A stretch of DNA of 64,000 bases from Leptodesmis sichuanensis A121 (GTDB lineage: Bacteria; Cyanobacteriota; Cyanobacteriia; Leptolyngbyales; Leptolyngbyaceae). The stretch covers positions 4,774,001 through 4,838,000 of the forward strand of contig NZ_CP075171.1 in NCBI RefSeq assembly GCF_021379005.1, given 5' to 3'. This document shows, piece by piece, positions 26,307 through 35,852 of this stretch. The position numbers and the translations under genes were made by a program. The notes under the pieces are model-generated. The model did not search any database. It was not told the origin of the DNA and saw only the letters and a program-made list of their open reading frames with translations. Positions within the stretch are counted from its first letter, which is position 1; every line of letters starts with the position of its first letter.

Positions 26307-28150
26307 GATGATGCCGAGTGCCGTTGTTCACCTAACCGCTGGAATGCGGCTGCAAAGTCGTCCATTGTAATGTGAATCATACTGGGATCAGTTAAGCCCT
26401 GACTGCGGTAACGACGAATTGCTTCTAACGCGGCCTGGTTACTCAATAACGTCAGATCCGCCCCATTCCAGCCTGCAGTTTGGGCCGCCCAGATTCTTAG
26501 ATCTACATCTGCCAGAGGCCGATCGCTGTTATGGACTTCCAGGATCGCTAAACGGCTGGCCTCATCGGGTAAATCTACTTTCAACTGCAAATCTAATCGA
26601 CCTGCCCGTAACAAAGCCGGATCCAGAGTTTCAGGACGGTTGGTAGCGCCAATCAGCAGGATATTGGGACAGTCTTGCAGGCCATCCAGTTCGGTGAGCA
26701 ATTGACCGACCACGCGATCGCTGACTCCTGAATCCCCCTGAAAACTGCCCCGCGCTGGAGCCAGGGTATCAATTTCATCCACAAACACTACACAGGGAGC
26801 CGCCTGCCGTGCTTTAGTGAACAGTTCGCGCACCGCCTGTTCCGATGCGCCCACCCATTTGTTCAGAAGTTCCGGCCCATTCACGGCGATAAAGTTGGCT
26901 CTGGCCTGAGAAGCGACCGCCTTGGCCAACAAGGTTTTTCCGGTTCCTGGCGGCCCCCAGAGCAAAATTCCTCGCGGGGCTTTGGCTTTCGTGCGTTGAT
27001 ACAGTTCGGGATACAGCAGTGCTCCCTCAACCGATTCCTGCAGCGTTTGTTTAACGCTTTCCAAGCCACCGATCGCATCCCAGGATACTTTAGGGGCTTC
27101 CACTTCCACCGATCGCAACACCGCAGGCTTAATCTGCTTTATCGCCTGCAGAAAATCGGCCTGAGTGACGGTCAGGCGGCTGGGAACAGGGCCGTTATAG
27201 GAGGGCATCAGTCGTCGCAAGGCCGTATAGGCCGCCTTCTGACAGAGAGCTTTCAGGTCGGCTCCGACCATCCCCACGGACAAGTCGGCGATCGTCTCCA
27301 GATCGACCGTCTCACTTAAGGGCATGGCCCGGGTGAGAATTTGCAGAATTTCCAAGCGACCAGCGCGATCGGGCACCCGGAATTGCACTTCTCGATCAAA
27401 CCGACCGGGACGACGCAGGGCCGCATCAAGCTGATCGGGGCGATTGGTCGCCGCCAGCACCACCACCCCTTTGGTTTTGGCAAATCCATCCATTAACCCC
27501 AGGAGTTGGGCGACCAGCCGTTTTTCCAATTCACCTTCCACCTTGGCGCGATCGGGAGCCAGGGCATCAATTTCATCAATAAAGATGATGCAGGGAGCCG
27601 ATCGCGCCGCTTTTTCAAAAAGCTTGCGTAACCGGGCCTCTGCCTCGCCATAATATTTGCCCATTACCTCTGGACCAACGATCGCAATGTAATTGACATT
27701 TAGTTCCTTCGCCAGAGCGCGAGCAGTCAGCGTTTTGCCAGTTCCCGGCGGGCCAACCAGCAACACACCCGTCGTCGGTTCCAGGCCCAACAGCTGCAGC
27801 AACTCAGGCCGCTTCAGAGGGAGTTCCACCAGTTCCCGCAAATCTTGCACCACAGCGGACAGCCCCCCAAGCCCAGCCAGGGAAACGGGTTCCTGATACT
27901 CCGCGGGTGGGGGTGTGATGATCACCTCCTCTCTCACCGTGGTGGTTTGAGTGCCATCCGATCGCTGATAGGTTCGAGTTGCGGCAGTGTAGTTGGCGGT
28001 CGTCTGGGAGCGATTTCGCACCTCTGCATTCAAGTCTTCCGCTTTAAAGCCGTCCGATCCTGCTCGCCCTTCAATCTCTCGCACAAAGTCGAGCAGATTC
28101 TCAAATCCTTGATCTAACAGTTCTTCAAATTCTTTCAACAGGTCATCCAT
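26303..28150 (-). CDS. two-domain AAA ATPase (CDC48/p97-like)
   Basis: 615 residues. After about 100 residues of acidic helical and Gln/Thr-rich sequence come two AAA modules: D1 with GPPGTGKTLTARALA and IIFIDEIDALAP, D2 with GPPGTGKTLLAKAVA and VVFVDEIDTLAP; both have the second region of homology (ATNRPDQLDAALRRPGRFDRE, ATNRPETLDPALLRAGRLD). Such ATPases form hexamers that unfold or extract proteins. The CDC48 N-domain is absent, replaced by an unrelated short N-terminus. Upstream leader is about 1 kb of non-coding DNA. Likely operon with the TspO-like protein and pseudokinase. Confidence 0.93.
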   Translation of the reverse strand: MDDLLKEFEELLDQGFENLLDFVREIEGRAGSDGFKAEDLNAEVRNRSQTTANYTAATRTYQRSDGTQTTTVREEVIITPPPAEYQEPVSLAGLGGLSAVVQDLRELVELPLKRPELLQLLGLEPTTGVLLVGPPGTGKTLTARALAKELNVNYIAIVGPEVMGKYYGEAEARLRKLFEKAARSAPCIIFIDEIDALAPDRAKVEGELEKRLVAQLLGLMDGFAKTKGVVVLAATNRPDQLDAALRRPGRFDREVQFRVPDRAGRLEILQILTRAMPLSETVDLETIADLSVGMVGADLKALCQKAAYTALRRLMPSYNGPVPSRLTVTQADFLQAIKQIKPAVLRSVEVEAPKVSWDAIGGLESVKQTLQESVEGALLYPELYQRTKAKAPRGILLWGPPGTGKTLLAKAVASQARANFIAVNGPELLNKWVGASEQAVRELFTKARQAAPCVVFVDEIDTLAPARGSFQGDSGVSDRVVGQLLTELDGLQDCPNILLIGATNRPETLDPALLRAGRLDLQLKVDLPDEASRLAILEVHNSDRPLADVDLRIWAAQTAGWNGADLTLLSNQAALEAIRRYRSQGLTDPSMIHITMDDFAAAFQRLGEQRHSASS

Positions 28151-28947
28151 GGTGTGCGCTTGCCAGCCCAGTGCCTCCAGTATAGACAGCAGCGCTCTGC
28201 CATCGGGTGACTATATGTAAGCCCTGTTACATTTGTAGGGAGTAAGGGGTGGGAAATCGGGAACACTCATCCCTCAATCTGCGAGTTCCAGATATTGACT
28301 GTATTTAAACAACAACAGCACCCAAACTATCTCTCTCTGAGAATCTTTCCCCTGATAACTTGAGCTTGCTTGAAGTTGAACGATTCAATAACCCACCGTT
28401 GAAGTTTTGATAGGTTAAGAACCAGTTACATAGACTTCCCTGAAAGAAGTAGGGGAAATATCAAAGAGATGTTTGGGTGCTGTTATACTGCGAATCCAAT
28501 AAATCACTTGAGGAATTTATTTCGTAACCTCCTGCTTATTGGCGAACTGTTGTTTCATTGAGGAAACTGATCAGTTTCTACTACTAGAGTACTACCGTTT
28601 CCTGATGGCTCCCCAAAACGAGAACAAAATTTACGATCACAGTTTTCGATCAGTACGAGTGGCAGTTGGAGCAAGGCTTTGATCATCCATCAATGGGTGG
28701 TACTGGTCTTCTAAGGAATGATGGATAAAAATCCTTAGCGATCACCCCTCAATCCGCTGCACTGCCGTATTAGCTGAGCGACCCACTGATTACCGCTCGG
28801 TAACTTACCCTCACGCCATATCCAAGTCAGAGACGCTAAAGGGAGCAAGAGTCGTGTAACAATGCTGCCATCAAGTGTCGCAACAGAGTGGAGTACAAAG
28901 TCCACCGGATTCATAATATTGACTACTTTTTGTTAAGGCTAATTACG
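28151..28947. other. long intergenic region
   Basis: About 800 bp with no convincing gene. It holds a fold-back repeat (28313-28484, listed) and a perfect 14-bp palindrome AAACTGATCAGTTT near 28565. A short open stretch near 28630-28735 reads TVFDQYEWQLEQGFDHPSMG, which may be a fragment of an old gene, but it lacks a start and I could not identify it. Confidence 0.5.
28313..28484. repeat. fold-back element with ~14-bp perfect and longer imperfect inverted ends
   Basis: AACAGCACCCAAAC at the left is matched by its exact reverse complement GTTTGGGTGCTGTT at the right, about 170 bp apart. Inside, TATCTCTCT...TTTCCCCTGATA and the reverse complement of GGGGAAATATCAAAGAGAT extend the pairing imperfectly to 35-40 bp. 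The shape is that of a small MITE. No target duplication is visible and no second copy was found in this window. Confidence 0.55.
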
Positions 28948-29145
28948 ATGTCCAAGCGAGACGATTTACACTTCCTCCTACATCGCACACTCGAAAAAGA
29001 CGGTTGGACAATCACAGATGACTCTTCGATCCTGGTACTGGAACAAACTCTCCTCAAAGTTGACCTGGGAGATGAGCAATGCTTCACCGCCGAGAAGCGA
29101 GGAAGGGCTGACCCCTGCTCTGATTGCTGCAGGTATCAAAAGTGA
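28948..29145 (+). pseudogene. XisH-family fragment (fdxN-element excision controlling factor-like)
   Basis: From the ATG at 28948 the product MSKRDDLHFLLHRTLEKDGW continues as TITDDSSILVLEQTLLKVDLGDEQCFTAEKRG. This matches the first third of XisH proteins (EKDGWTIT..., VDLGAE..LAAEK). After about 52 residues it changes to an unrelated tail and stops, far short of the normal ~138 residues. No xisI follows. A short overlapping frame (MSNASPPRSEEGLTPALIAA..., 29074-29187) is open but unidentified. I regard the locus as a decayed xisHI module. Confidence 0.55.
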
Positions 29146-29244
29146 AAATATCGAAAATAGTTTGAAGCCAGCGATCGTGTCCTGAATGTCATCATTTCCA
29201 GGGAGCCAGAAATAATCATCCAACATCTATCAAATAGAGGACGC

Positions 29245-30150
29245 ATGACTGAACACTACCCCAGAGATTTGATTGGCTATGGCCGGAATCCCGTTCATCC
29301 TCAATGGCCCCAGAATGCACGGGTAGCCGTGCAGTTTGTGATTAATTATGAGGAAGGGGGCGAAACCTGTCTTCTGCATGGAGATCAGGCATCGGAAACG
29401 TTTTTATCGGAGATTGTGGGTGCGGTTCCTTTAATGGGTTTACGGCACATGAATATGGAATCCTGCTATGACTACGGCAGTCGAGCTGGATTCTGGCGGT
29501 TGTACCGGATATTTACCGATCGCGCCCTGCCCGTCACCGTCTATGGGGTGGCGATGGCACTGGAACGGAATCCGGAGGCGGTGGCTGCCATGAAGGAAGC
29601 GAATTGGGAGATTGCCAGTCATGGCTACCGGTGGATTGATTACAAATATTTCAGTGAAGCCGCTGAACGGGAGCATTTGCAACAGGCGATCGCGATTCAT
29701 ACACGGGTGACAGGGGAGCGGCCCCTCGGTTGGTATACTGGACGCAACAGTCCCCATACCCGGAAATTGGTGGTGGAAGCGGGCGGTTTCCTGTACGACT
29801 CGGATAGTTACGCGGATGATCTGCCGTACTGGGTGCATGACTATGGCCAACCCCACCTGGTGATTCCCTACACGCTGGATAACAACGATATGCGGTTTGC
29901 GACTCCCCAGGGTTTTAATTCCGGCGACCAGTTTTTTGCCTACCTGAAAGATGCTTTTGATGTGCTGTATACCGAGGGCGAGACGGCTCCCAAAATGATG
30001 AGTGTGGGCTTACATTGTCGCCTGGTGGGTAGACCAGGACGGGCGGCAAGTCTGGCGCGGTTTCTGGATTATGTGCAGCAGCACGATCGCGTGTGGATTT
30101 GTCGCCGGGTGGACATTGCCCGTCATTGGCATGAGAAGCATAAGGGGTAA
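29245..30150 (+). CDS. puuE: allantoinase PuuE / polysaccharide deacetylase-fold hydrolase
   Basis: 301 residues. The sequence follows PuuE-type allantoinases: YPRDLIGYGRNPVHPQWPQNARVAVQFVINYEEGGE, HMNMESCYDYGSRAGFWRL, EIASHGYRWIDY, GWYTGRNSPHTRKLV and YDSDSYADDLPYW. PuuE opens allantoin to allantoate without metal in purine degradation, using the NodB-like fold. No other purine-catabolism gene is adjacent. The start follows a relic region; there is only a weak ribosome site. Confidence 0.88.
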   Translation: MTEHYPRDLIGYGRNPVHPQWPQNARVAVQFVINYEEGGETCLLHGDQASETFLSEIVGAVPLMGLRHMNMESCYDYGSRAGFWRLYRIFTDRALPVTVYGVAMALERNPEAVAAMKEANWEIASHGYRWIDYKYFSEAAEREHLQQAIAIHTRVTGERPLGWYTGRNSPHTRKLVVEAGGFLYDSDSYADDLPYWVHDYGQPHLVIPYTLDNNDMRFATPQGFNSGDQFFAYLKDAFDVLYTEGETAPKMMSVGLHCRLVGRPGRAASLARFLDYVQQHDRVWICRRVDIARHWHEKHKG

Positions 30151-30247
30151 AGGCAATGGAGGCAGAGAGTCGAGTGCAGAAGGCAAAGGTCAATTTGGCG
30201 TAATCTGCACTGAACCTCCAATGGCCTTCTTGCAAATTAGAAAAAAT

Positions 30248-30330
30248 GTAGGGTGGGCAAAGGGAAGCACCGTGCCCATCCCGTAATTCTGTCTGCTCAG
30301 AATGGGCACGCTAAGCTTTGCCCATCCTAC
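30248..30330. repeat. palindromic repeat between convergent genes, possible bidirectional terminator
   Basis: GTAGGGTGGGCAAAG (30248-30262) pairs with CTTTGCCCATCCTAC (30316-30330), and inner GTGCCCAT/ATGGGCAC segments pair as well, giving an 83-nt long hairpin. It ends exactly at the stop codon of the UPF0182 gene. Elements starting GTAGGGTGGGCA are widespread bacterial extragenic palindromes. Confidence 0.75.
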
Positions 30331-33060
30331 TTACTGGTTCATCTGCTGCAAAATTCTTTGTAATTCGTTTTGATACCGTCCATAATCTGCCCAGTTGCCT
30401 TGACGGAGAGCGGCATCGGCTCGTTGATAAGCCTCCAGTGCCGATCGCGCCAGGGCTGCAGTTGCTCCGGTGACTGGTGCGGGGGTTCCTGGTGCAGGGG
30501 CTTGTCCACTGCCAAAAATCGCGGCCAGGGATTGCTCCAGGGTTTCCTGCATGGTGATGGCTTTGTCATAGGCCACAATTACTCGTTTCAGTTGCGGCAG
30601 TTCGCCCTGCTCGGCCCGCAGGTAAACGGGTTCCACGTAAAGCAGCGATCGCGCGATCGGAATCACCAGTAAATCGCCCCGAATCACCTTTGAGCCAGCC
30701 TGACTCCAGAGAGTGAATTGTTGCGAGATCTGGGGATCTTGATCAATCCGGGCTTCAATTTGCCGGGGGCCATAGACCAGACTTTGTTTGGGAAATTCGT
30801 ACAGTAACAGCTTGCCGTATTCCTGCCCATTGGAACGAGCGGCCATCCAGGCAATCATGTTGTCTTTATTGGAGGGTGTGAAGGGCAGGATCAGAATAAA
30901 TTCTTCCTTTTGCGTGTCCGGTAAGCGCATCACCACGTAATAGGGCTGCATCACCTGTTCATTGCCTTCGTAGGTCTGCACCGGAAACTTCCAGAGGTCT
31001 TCCCGATTGTAGTAAGCCTCCGGATTACTCATGTGATAGCTGAGGTACATCTGCGCCTGAATCTTGAATAGGTCTTCGGGATAGCGGAAGTGGGCTTTCA
31101 GGGCAGGTGGAACAGCGGCAGCAGGTGTAAATAACTGAGGAAAGATCTGACGATAGGTATTCAGAACGGGATCGGATTCATCCATTGCAAAATACTGTAC
31201 TGTCCCGTTATAGGCATCTATCACTACTTTGACAGAGTTACGAATGTAATTAACATTGCCCCGAATTGTGGTGGCGATCGTGTTGTCGTTCAGAATGGCA
31301 TCGATATTCTTGCTGCGAGAGACAGGCTCCGAGTAGGGATAGCGATCGCTCACGGTATAGGCATCGAGAATCCACTGCAACCGTCCGTCAATCAGGGTTA
31401 AGTAGGGATCACTGTCAAACCGTAAAAAGGGAGTGATATGCCTGACTCGATCTTGAATTTGGCGATGGTAATGAATCCGAGACTGATGGGTGAAATAGTT
31501 GGAAATCAGAATTTGAATGCTGCCGCGATCGATGGCATAGATCAAGCGCTGCCAGAAGGACGGCAGGGGAACTCCGCCTGTTCCAGTGTAGGTTGTAAAA
31601 GTATTGGCTTCCCCCTGAGGATAGTCAAATTCCTCCGTCTTCGTTCCCGTAAAAATATAATTGCCTGTTTCCTGGCCGTAATAAATGCGCGGTTGATTAA
31701 CTGGCAGATTAATCGTTGATACGGGAGGAATATCTTTGATATAGAAATTGGGCAATCCATCCGAGGTAACCCGGTTGACTGGACTCATGACCAGGCCATA
31801 TCCATGCGTATATTTCAACCGCTGGTTGACCCAGGTTTTGGCCTCCTGAGGAAGTTGGTCATAAGCCAGTTCTCGACCCGATAGCATGACCTGTTGATAG
31901 GCATCGTTGAGCGTGTAGCGATCGATATCAACATCGGAAAACTTGTAGTACAGGCGAATTTCCTGCAACTGGCGGTAGGTACTTAAAAGTGGACGGTAAT
32001 CCCATAAGCGAATATTGCGTATTGTAGGTTGGTTCTCTTGCAACGCCTGGAGATTGAGTTGGGCCTGGGCTGCATAATTCTGTCGTTGCACATCGTGGAG
32101 ACGGTAGGCATTCTGGGTAAATTGGATGTTGTTTTGCAAATATGGTTTCTCTGCCGTCAACTCATTGGGAGCGACAAAAAACTGCTGTTGCGCCCAGGGC
32201 ACAAGGCCGCTCAAGACAAACCAACTGAGGATGAATAAGCCGATCGTCCGTAGGGATAAGGCCAGCCCCCGCCGCCAGATAGACATAAGCAGCGCGATCG
32301 CCACTCCCACCGCTAACCAACTCAATACTGTATACGCGAATAAGCGGGCATGGGCATCTGTATAGCCAATCCCAAAAACAACGCCATCGCTACCATAAAG
32401 TAAATCATATCGCTTCAGCCAGAAATGTATAGCCATCAAAGCGGCGATCGCAGCCAGTAATACTCCCAGATGGGTTTTAGCTCCTCCCTGTAAATAGTGT
32501 TGCCAATCCTGCAGTTGCAATCCTGCTCTACTTAACCCATATACCGTGGCAGCAATTCCCAGTTCTAGCAACAACAGAACAAAGAACCATGTCCATACTC
32601 CCTGGTAGAAGGGCAAATGAAAGACATAGTAACCAACATCGTGCTGAAAGATGGGATCCTTGATCCCAAATTGTGATGGATGCAGGAACTTTAAGACTGT
32701 TTCCCATGAGGGGGCTGTTGCGGTGGCGGCAATCCAGGAGACCAGGGCGATCGCACCCAGCACAAGCCGGTCAGAAATGGCCTGCATATTAATGCCACTG
32801 TCTCCCCACTCCTGCAAGGGAAGTTCCTGGGTCCAGCGGATAGCCAGCCGATAGTTAGCCCACAGAGAAAGACTGTAAAGAACGAACGTGGTAATTCCTA
32901 AGCCTAATTGCCAGGTAATTGGTGTCCAAAAAACCTGGGAAAACCCAACGGAGTGAAACCACCAGCTTTCTGTCAGGAGATGCACCAGAAAATGAAAAAG
33001 AAGCAATCCAATGACTCCAAATAGCAAGAGGAAAGGAATGCTTCTTGAGAATACGTTCAT
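30331..33060 (-). CDS. UPF0182 family membrane protein
   Basis: 909 residues, full length for the family. About seven membrane helices in the first 300 residues (IPFLLLFGVIGLLLFHFLVHLL, LGITTFVLYSLSLWANY, LGAIALVSWIAATATA and so on), then a large extracytoplasmic region with the conserved RLWDYRPLLSTYRQLQEIRLYYKFSDVDIDRY, MSPVNRV, YYGQETGNYIF and QTYEGNEQVMQPYYVVMRLP. A Gln/Ala-rich helical C-terminus follows. Function unknown in all bacteria. It stands alone, convergent with puuE. Confidence 0.93.
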   Translation of the reverse strand: MNVFSRSIPFLLLFGVIGLLLFHFLVHLLTESWWFHSVGFSQVFWTPITWQLGLGITTFVLYSLSLWANYRLAIRWTQELPLQEWGDSGINMQAISDRLVLGAIALVSWIAATATAPSWETVLKFLHPSQFGIKDPIFQHDVGYYVFHLPFYQGVWTWFFVLLLLELGIAATVYGLSRAGLQLQDWQHYLQGGAKTHLGVLLAAIAALMAIHFWLKRYDLLYGSDGVVFGIGYTDAHARLFAYTVLSWLAVGVAIALLMSIWRRGLALSLRTIGLFILSWFVLSGLVPWAQQQFFVAPNELTAEKPYLQNNIQFTQNAYRLHDVQRQNYAAQAQLNLQALQENQPTIRNIRLWDYRPLLSTYRQLQEIRLYYKFSDVDIDRYTLNDAYQQVMLSGRELAYDQLPQEAKTWVNQRLKYTHGYGLVMSPVNRVTSDGLPNFYIKDIPPVSTINLPVNQPRIYYGQETGNYIFTGTKTEEFDYPQGEANTFTTYTGTGGVPLPSFWQRLIYAIDRGSIQILISNYFTHQSRIHYHRQIQDRVRHITPFLRFDSDPYLTLIDGRLQWILDAYTVSDRYPYSEPVSRSKNIDAILNDNTIATTIRGNVNYIRNSVKVVIDAYNGTVQYFAMDESDPVLNTYRQIFPQLFTPAAAVPPALKAHFRYPEDLFKIQAQMYLSYHMSNPEAYYNREDLWKFPVQTYEGNEQVMQPYYVVMRLPDTQKEEFILILPFTPSNKDNMIAWMAARSNGQEYGKLLLYEFPKQSLVYGPRQIEARIDQDPQISQQFTLWSQAGSKVIRGDLLVIPIARSLLYVEPVYLRAEQGELPQLKRVIVAYDKAITMQETLEQSLAAIFGSGQAPAPGTPAPVTGATAALARSALEAYQRADAALRQGNWADYGRYQNELQRILQQMNQ

Positions 33061-33396
33061 AAGCAGATCCAGGCACTGCCGCCCTAATACATACTCTCTA
33101 TTCTAGGAGCGTTTTTGGGAGACGACAGGTGGTTTTAAGGGAGGTAGAAAGGTGAGGGGTGGAGAAGATGGGGAAGGTAGGGGAGAGACGATGCTCCCTT
33201 GGACTAAAAAATAGTTTGTGCACTCAAAGATTTGTAATTTACTGTTGCCAAAAAACGTTGTAGATGAGGTTCCTCAGATATCCTGAAAATGGGTGAATCT
33301 ATGCAAATTAAGAAAGTATATTAATTCGGTAGTCCTTTTTAGTAAAGGATAGAGGGAATTAGAAACCCCTCATCCTTTTAGGAATTCTACGCGAAT

Positions 33397-33598
33397 CCTG
33401 GTTGACTGACAAATCTCCTGAACACCCGCTGCATCACCAGGAAATCAATTTCCTGGCTCATCGCTAAAGTCATCTAAAGATGACTGGACAAGCGTTTCAG
33501 TCCATTTGCATGAACTTGCGCTGTTAGCCCAAAATTGATTTTAGGGCGGGTTGACAACAGAGACATGAGCTTTTCAGAACTTTTGTTAGTCAATCAGG
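33397..33598. repeat. 202-bp dispersed repeat, copy A, with inverted ends
   Basis: Ends are inverted repeats: CCTGGTTGACTGACAAA at the left and, read inward from the right, CCTGATTGACTAACAAA. The middle includes TTAGCCCAAAATTGATTTTA, which is itself hairpin-like. A second copy in opposite orientation lies at 45881-46052. No target duplication recognised around this copy. Confidence 0.85.
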
Positions 33599-33601
33599 CG
33601 G

Positions 33602-33786
33602 GAGATCATCAACTTTAGGTTACAAATTCAGGAAGGGCTAGAGACAAGCCCTAGCTTGAAGTCATTTTTGCAGGATGTTTTCACCAAGCAATACAAAAAT
33701 AGTAGAAAACTATTGCTCAACGCGAGTGAGTTGGATGCGCATTTGATGCCTGAGGATCCTGAGTTTACTCTGGAACAAGCCCTGGA
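33602..33786 (+). pseudogene. fragment of an unidentified gene
   Basis: An open frame without start codon reads EIINFRLQIQEGLETSPSLK, then SFLQDVFTKQYKNSRKLLLN and ELDAHLMPEDPEFTLEQALD. Its composition is like a real acidic protein. The left end begins right after repeat copy A and the right end is replaced by the transposase fragment, so both ends have been lost. Family not recognised. Confidence 0.35.
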
Positions 33787-34053
33787 TTCGGTATCGGCTT
33801 GCACAATTACCACTTGACCTTGGAGCAAAGACTTGGGCACCGTTGCCAACAACTTGCACCCCAACGAGACAAGACTGGCATAACCCTTGCCCCGCCAAAC
33901 CCGAAAGCTCCAAGGCACTCGCCATTCACCGACGACCAAGTAGAGGACAACCAGGTGTACAGGCCTCGTTTGCCGTTGAGAACGCGCCCCCAAGGGTTGG
34001 GCAAAAGGGAATCTGCTGAGCGTTTGAGATTTTCTGCAGCGGGTGATGAGCAA
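33787..34053 (-). pseudogene. transposase fragment (IS4-like)
   Basis: Minus-strand frame containing TRPVHLVVLYLVVGEWRVPW, then SFRVWRGKGYASLVSLGCKL and LATVPKSLLQGQVVIVQADT. This is the central part of a common cyanobacterial IS4-group transposase, ending at the second catalytic Asp (ADTE). Beyond it the sequence switches to the fragment at 33602-33786, so the C-terminal half is gone. The N-terminal part is also missing. No terminal repeats seen. Confidence 0.65.
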
Positions 34054-34154
34054 CGCTAACCAATTTCTATGTAGAAAACCTGACGAAACCCTTCAGAACA
34101 CGCTAGTTTGAATATGGTGTGTGATTTAGTTTTGGATTGTGGGAGGGCGAACCT

Positions 34155-34634
34155 GTGCTCAATCAGATTTGGGGAAAATTAGGCAAGCTGATTGGCGGTT
34201 TATTGCTGGTCGGGGGTGGAACGGTATCTCTGGGCCTTCTATTGGGGATTGCGATCGCCCATCCTGGTGGCATTCTGCTGACCTTTCTCCTGACTCTATT
34301 GGCCTTTTTTGGCTTGACTCCTTTAGCGCTGGGTGGACTGTTGATGTACTCCAGCTTTAAAGCTGAGCATCATGCTATCCGCGATCGCTTCTTTTACCTC
34401 CTGCAGGCCAATCAGGGGCGGCTTTCGGTGTTGGACTTTGCCGTCGCTACTCGCCTGGAACCCGCGATCGCTCGCCGACACATGGATGCCTGGGCGAAGG
34501 AATTTGCGGCTGAATTTGAAGTAACAGAAACAGGCGAAATCTATTATCTTTTTACCAATGCTCCGCTTCCCCTTCCTGAGCATCGGTTTCAGGCAGTTGG
34601 GCAGGCCATTCGCGAAGTCTGGCGATCGCTCTAA
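34155..34634 (+). CDS. membrane protein with winged-helix-like C-terminus, hypothetical
   Basis: GTG start at 34155 chosen because GGAGG lies about 8 bases upstream; a TTG at 34137 would add six residues. About 159 residues: two membrane helices (LIGGLLLVGGGTVSLGLLLGIAIA and ILLTFLLTLLAFFGLTPLALGGLLM), then a soluble part (RDRFFYLLQANQGRLSVLDFAVATRLEPAIARRHMDAWAKEFAAEFEVTETGEIYYLF) that reads like a small winged-helix domain. Unknown role. It lies 18 bp before recF. Confidence 0.7.
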   Translation: MLNQIWGKLGKLIGGLLLVGGGTVSLGLLLGIAIAHPGGILLTFLLTLLAFFGLTPLALGGLLMYSSFKAEHHAIRDRFFYLLQANQGRLSVLDFAVATRLEPAIARRHMDAWAKEFAAEFEVTETGEIYYLFTNAPLPLPEHRFQAVGQAIREVWRSL

Positions 34635-34652
34635 CGTCTTCTTGCCCCGCTC

Positions 34653-35852
34653 ATGTACCTCCGCACCCTTCACCTTCGCCAGTTTCGTAATTATGTAGAC
34701 CAGCAGGTAGACTTTTCAGCCCCGAAGACGATTCTGGTGGGGGATAATGCTCAGGGAAAATCAAATTTACTGGAAGCGGTAGAGCTACTCTCCACGCTGC
34801 GATCGCACCGTACTTCCCGCGATCGAGACTTAATTCGGGATGACGCTCCCCTGGCTCAAATTACGGCCTCCTTAGAACGGGAGATTGGTACAGTTGATCT
34901 GTCTATGGTGCTGCGGAGTAACAGTCGGCGCACAGTCGCGCTGAATGGTCAATCCCTGCGCCGCCAATTGGATTTTCTGGGAACCTTGAATCTGGTGCAG
35001 TTCTCCAGCCGGGATTTAGACCTGGTACGCGGTGGCCCGGAACAACGACGCGCCTGGTTAGATGCCCTCCTGATCCAACTGGAACCGGTGTATGCCCATG
35101 TGTTGCAGCAATACGTCCATATTCTCCGCCAGCGCAATGCTTTGTTAAAAAGGCGGCAGGAGGCATTCAACAATAATCCCCTTATTTCCCCTGTTCCGGC
35201 CATCGGGGAAGACTCCGGCGATCGCGCCTCTACCTCCATGTCCTCACCTGCTACGGAAATGGCGCTCTGGGATGCTCAGTTAGCCGTAGCTGGAACACGA
35301 GTGATCCGCCGACGGGCGAGAGTAGTAGAGCGACTGGCTCCCCTGGCGGCACACTGGCACCGGGCGATCAGCGGCCATCAAGAAGAATTAACCCTGGCCT
35401 ACCAACCCCACGTCCCCATTGCCCAGGATGATCCGGCTGTGGTGCAGGCCGCTTTTCTCAGCAAGCTGCAAGAGCGGGCGATCGCAGAGCAACATCAGGG
35501 AACTACCCTGGTTGGGCCGCACCGGGATGAGGTAGAGTTTACAATTAACCAGACTTCAGCACGACAGTACGGCTCTCAGGGGCAACAACGGACATTGGTA
35601 TTGGCCCTCAAATTGGCTGAGTTGAAGTTGATTGAGGAGGTGATTGGCGAACCACCGTTGCTGCTGCTGGATGATGTGCTGGCTGAACTGGACTTGCACC
35701 GGCAAAATCAGTTACTGGAAACGATTCAGGATCGCTTTCAGACCCTGATCACCACGACCCATCTCGGTTCCTTTGATGCCCAATGGCTGAAGTCGTCTCA
35801 GATTTTTTCCGTGAAAGCGGGTCATCTCCTTGCCTCTCCCCTGCTTGAATGA
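34653..35852 (+). CDS. recF: DNA replication/repair protein RecF
   Basis: 399 residues. RecF is an SMC-like ATPase that helps load RecA at gapped [24 protein letters not shown] start, Walker [37 protein letters not shown], signature [19 protein letters not shown] and Walker [17 protein letters not shown] are all present. A hydrophilic stretch (about 170-200) is variable in cyanobacteria. Its stop overlaps the start of the ABC permease gene by 4 bp, an unusual partner for recF. Confidence 0.95.
   Translation: MYLRTLHLRQFRNYVDQQVDFSAPKTILVGDNAQGKSNLLEAVELLSTLRSHRTSRDRDLIRDDAPLAQITASLEREIGTVDLSMVLRSNSRRTVALNGQSLRRQLDFLGTLNLVQFSSRDLDLVRGGPEQRRAWLDALLIQLEPVYAHVLQQYVHILRQRNALLKRRQEAFNNNPLISPVPAIGEDSGDRASTSMSSPATEMALWDAQLAVAGTRVIRRRARVVERLAPLAAHWHRAISGHQEELTLAYQPHVPIAQDDPAVVQAAFLSKLQERAIAEQHQGTTLVGPHRDEVEFTINQTSARQYGSQGQQRTLVLALKLAELKLIEEVIGEPPLLLLDDVLAELDLHRQNQLLETIQDRFQTLITTTHLGSFDAQWLKSSQIFSVKAGHLLASPLLE

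Larger units (their letters stand above)
33061..34154. other. relic-rich intergenic region
   Basis: About 1.1 kb without an intact gene. In order: low-complexity GGGGAAGGTAGGGG sequence near 33140-33190, an unremarkable AT-rich stretch, the 202-bp repeat copy A (33397-33598), a gene fragment (33602-33786) and a transposase fragment (33787-34053). Confidence 0.6.

Noticed and set aside
28630-28735. Short coding-like stretch TVFDQYEWQLEQGFDHPSMG
   Set aside because: No start codon, no recognised family and only about 35 codons; noted in the intergenic entry but not called.
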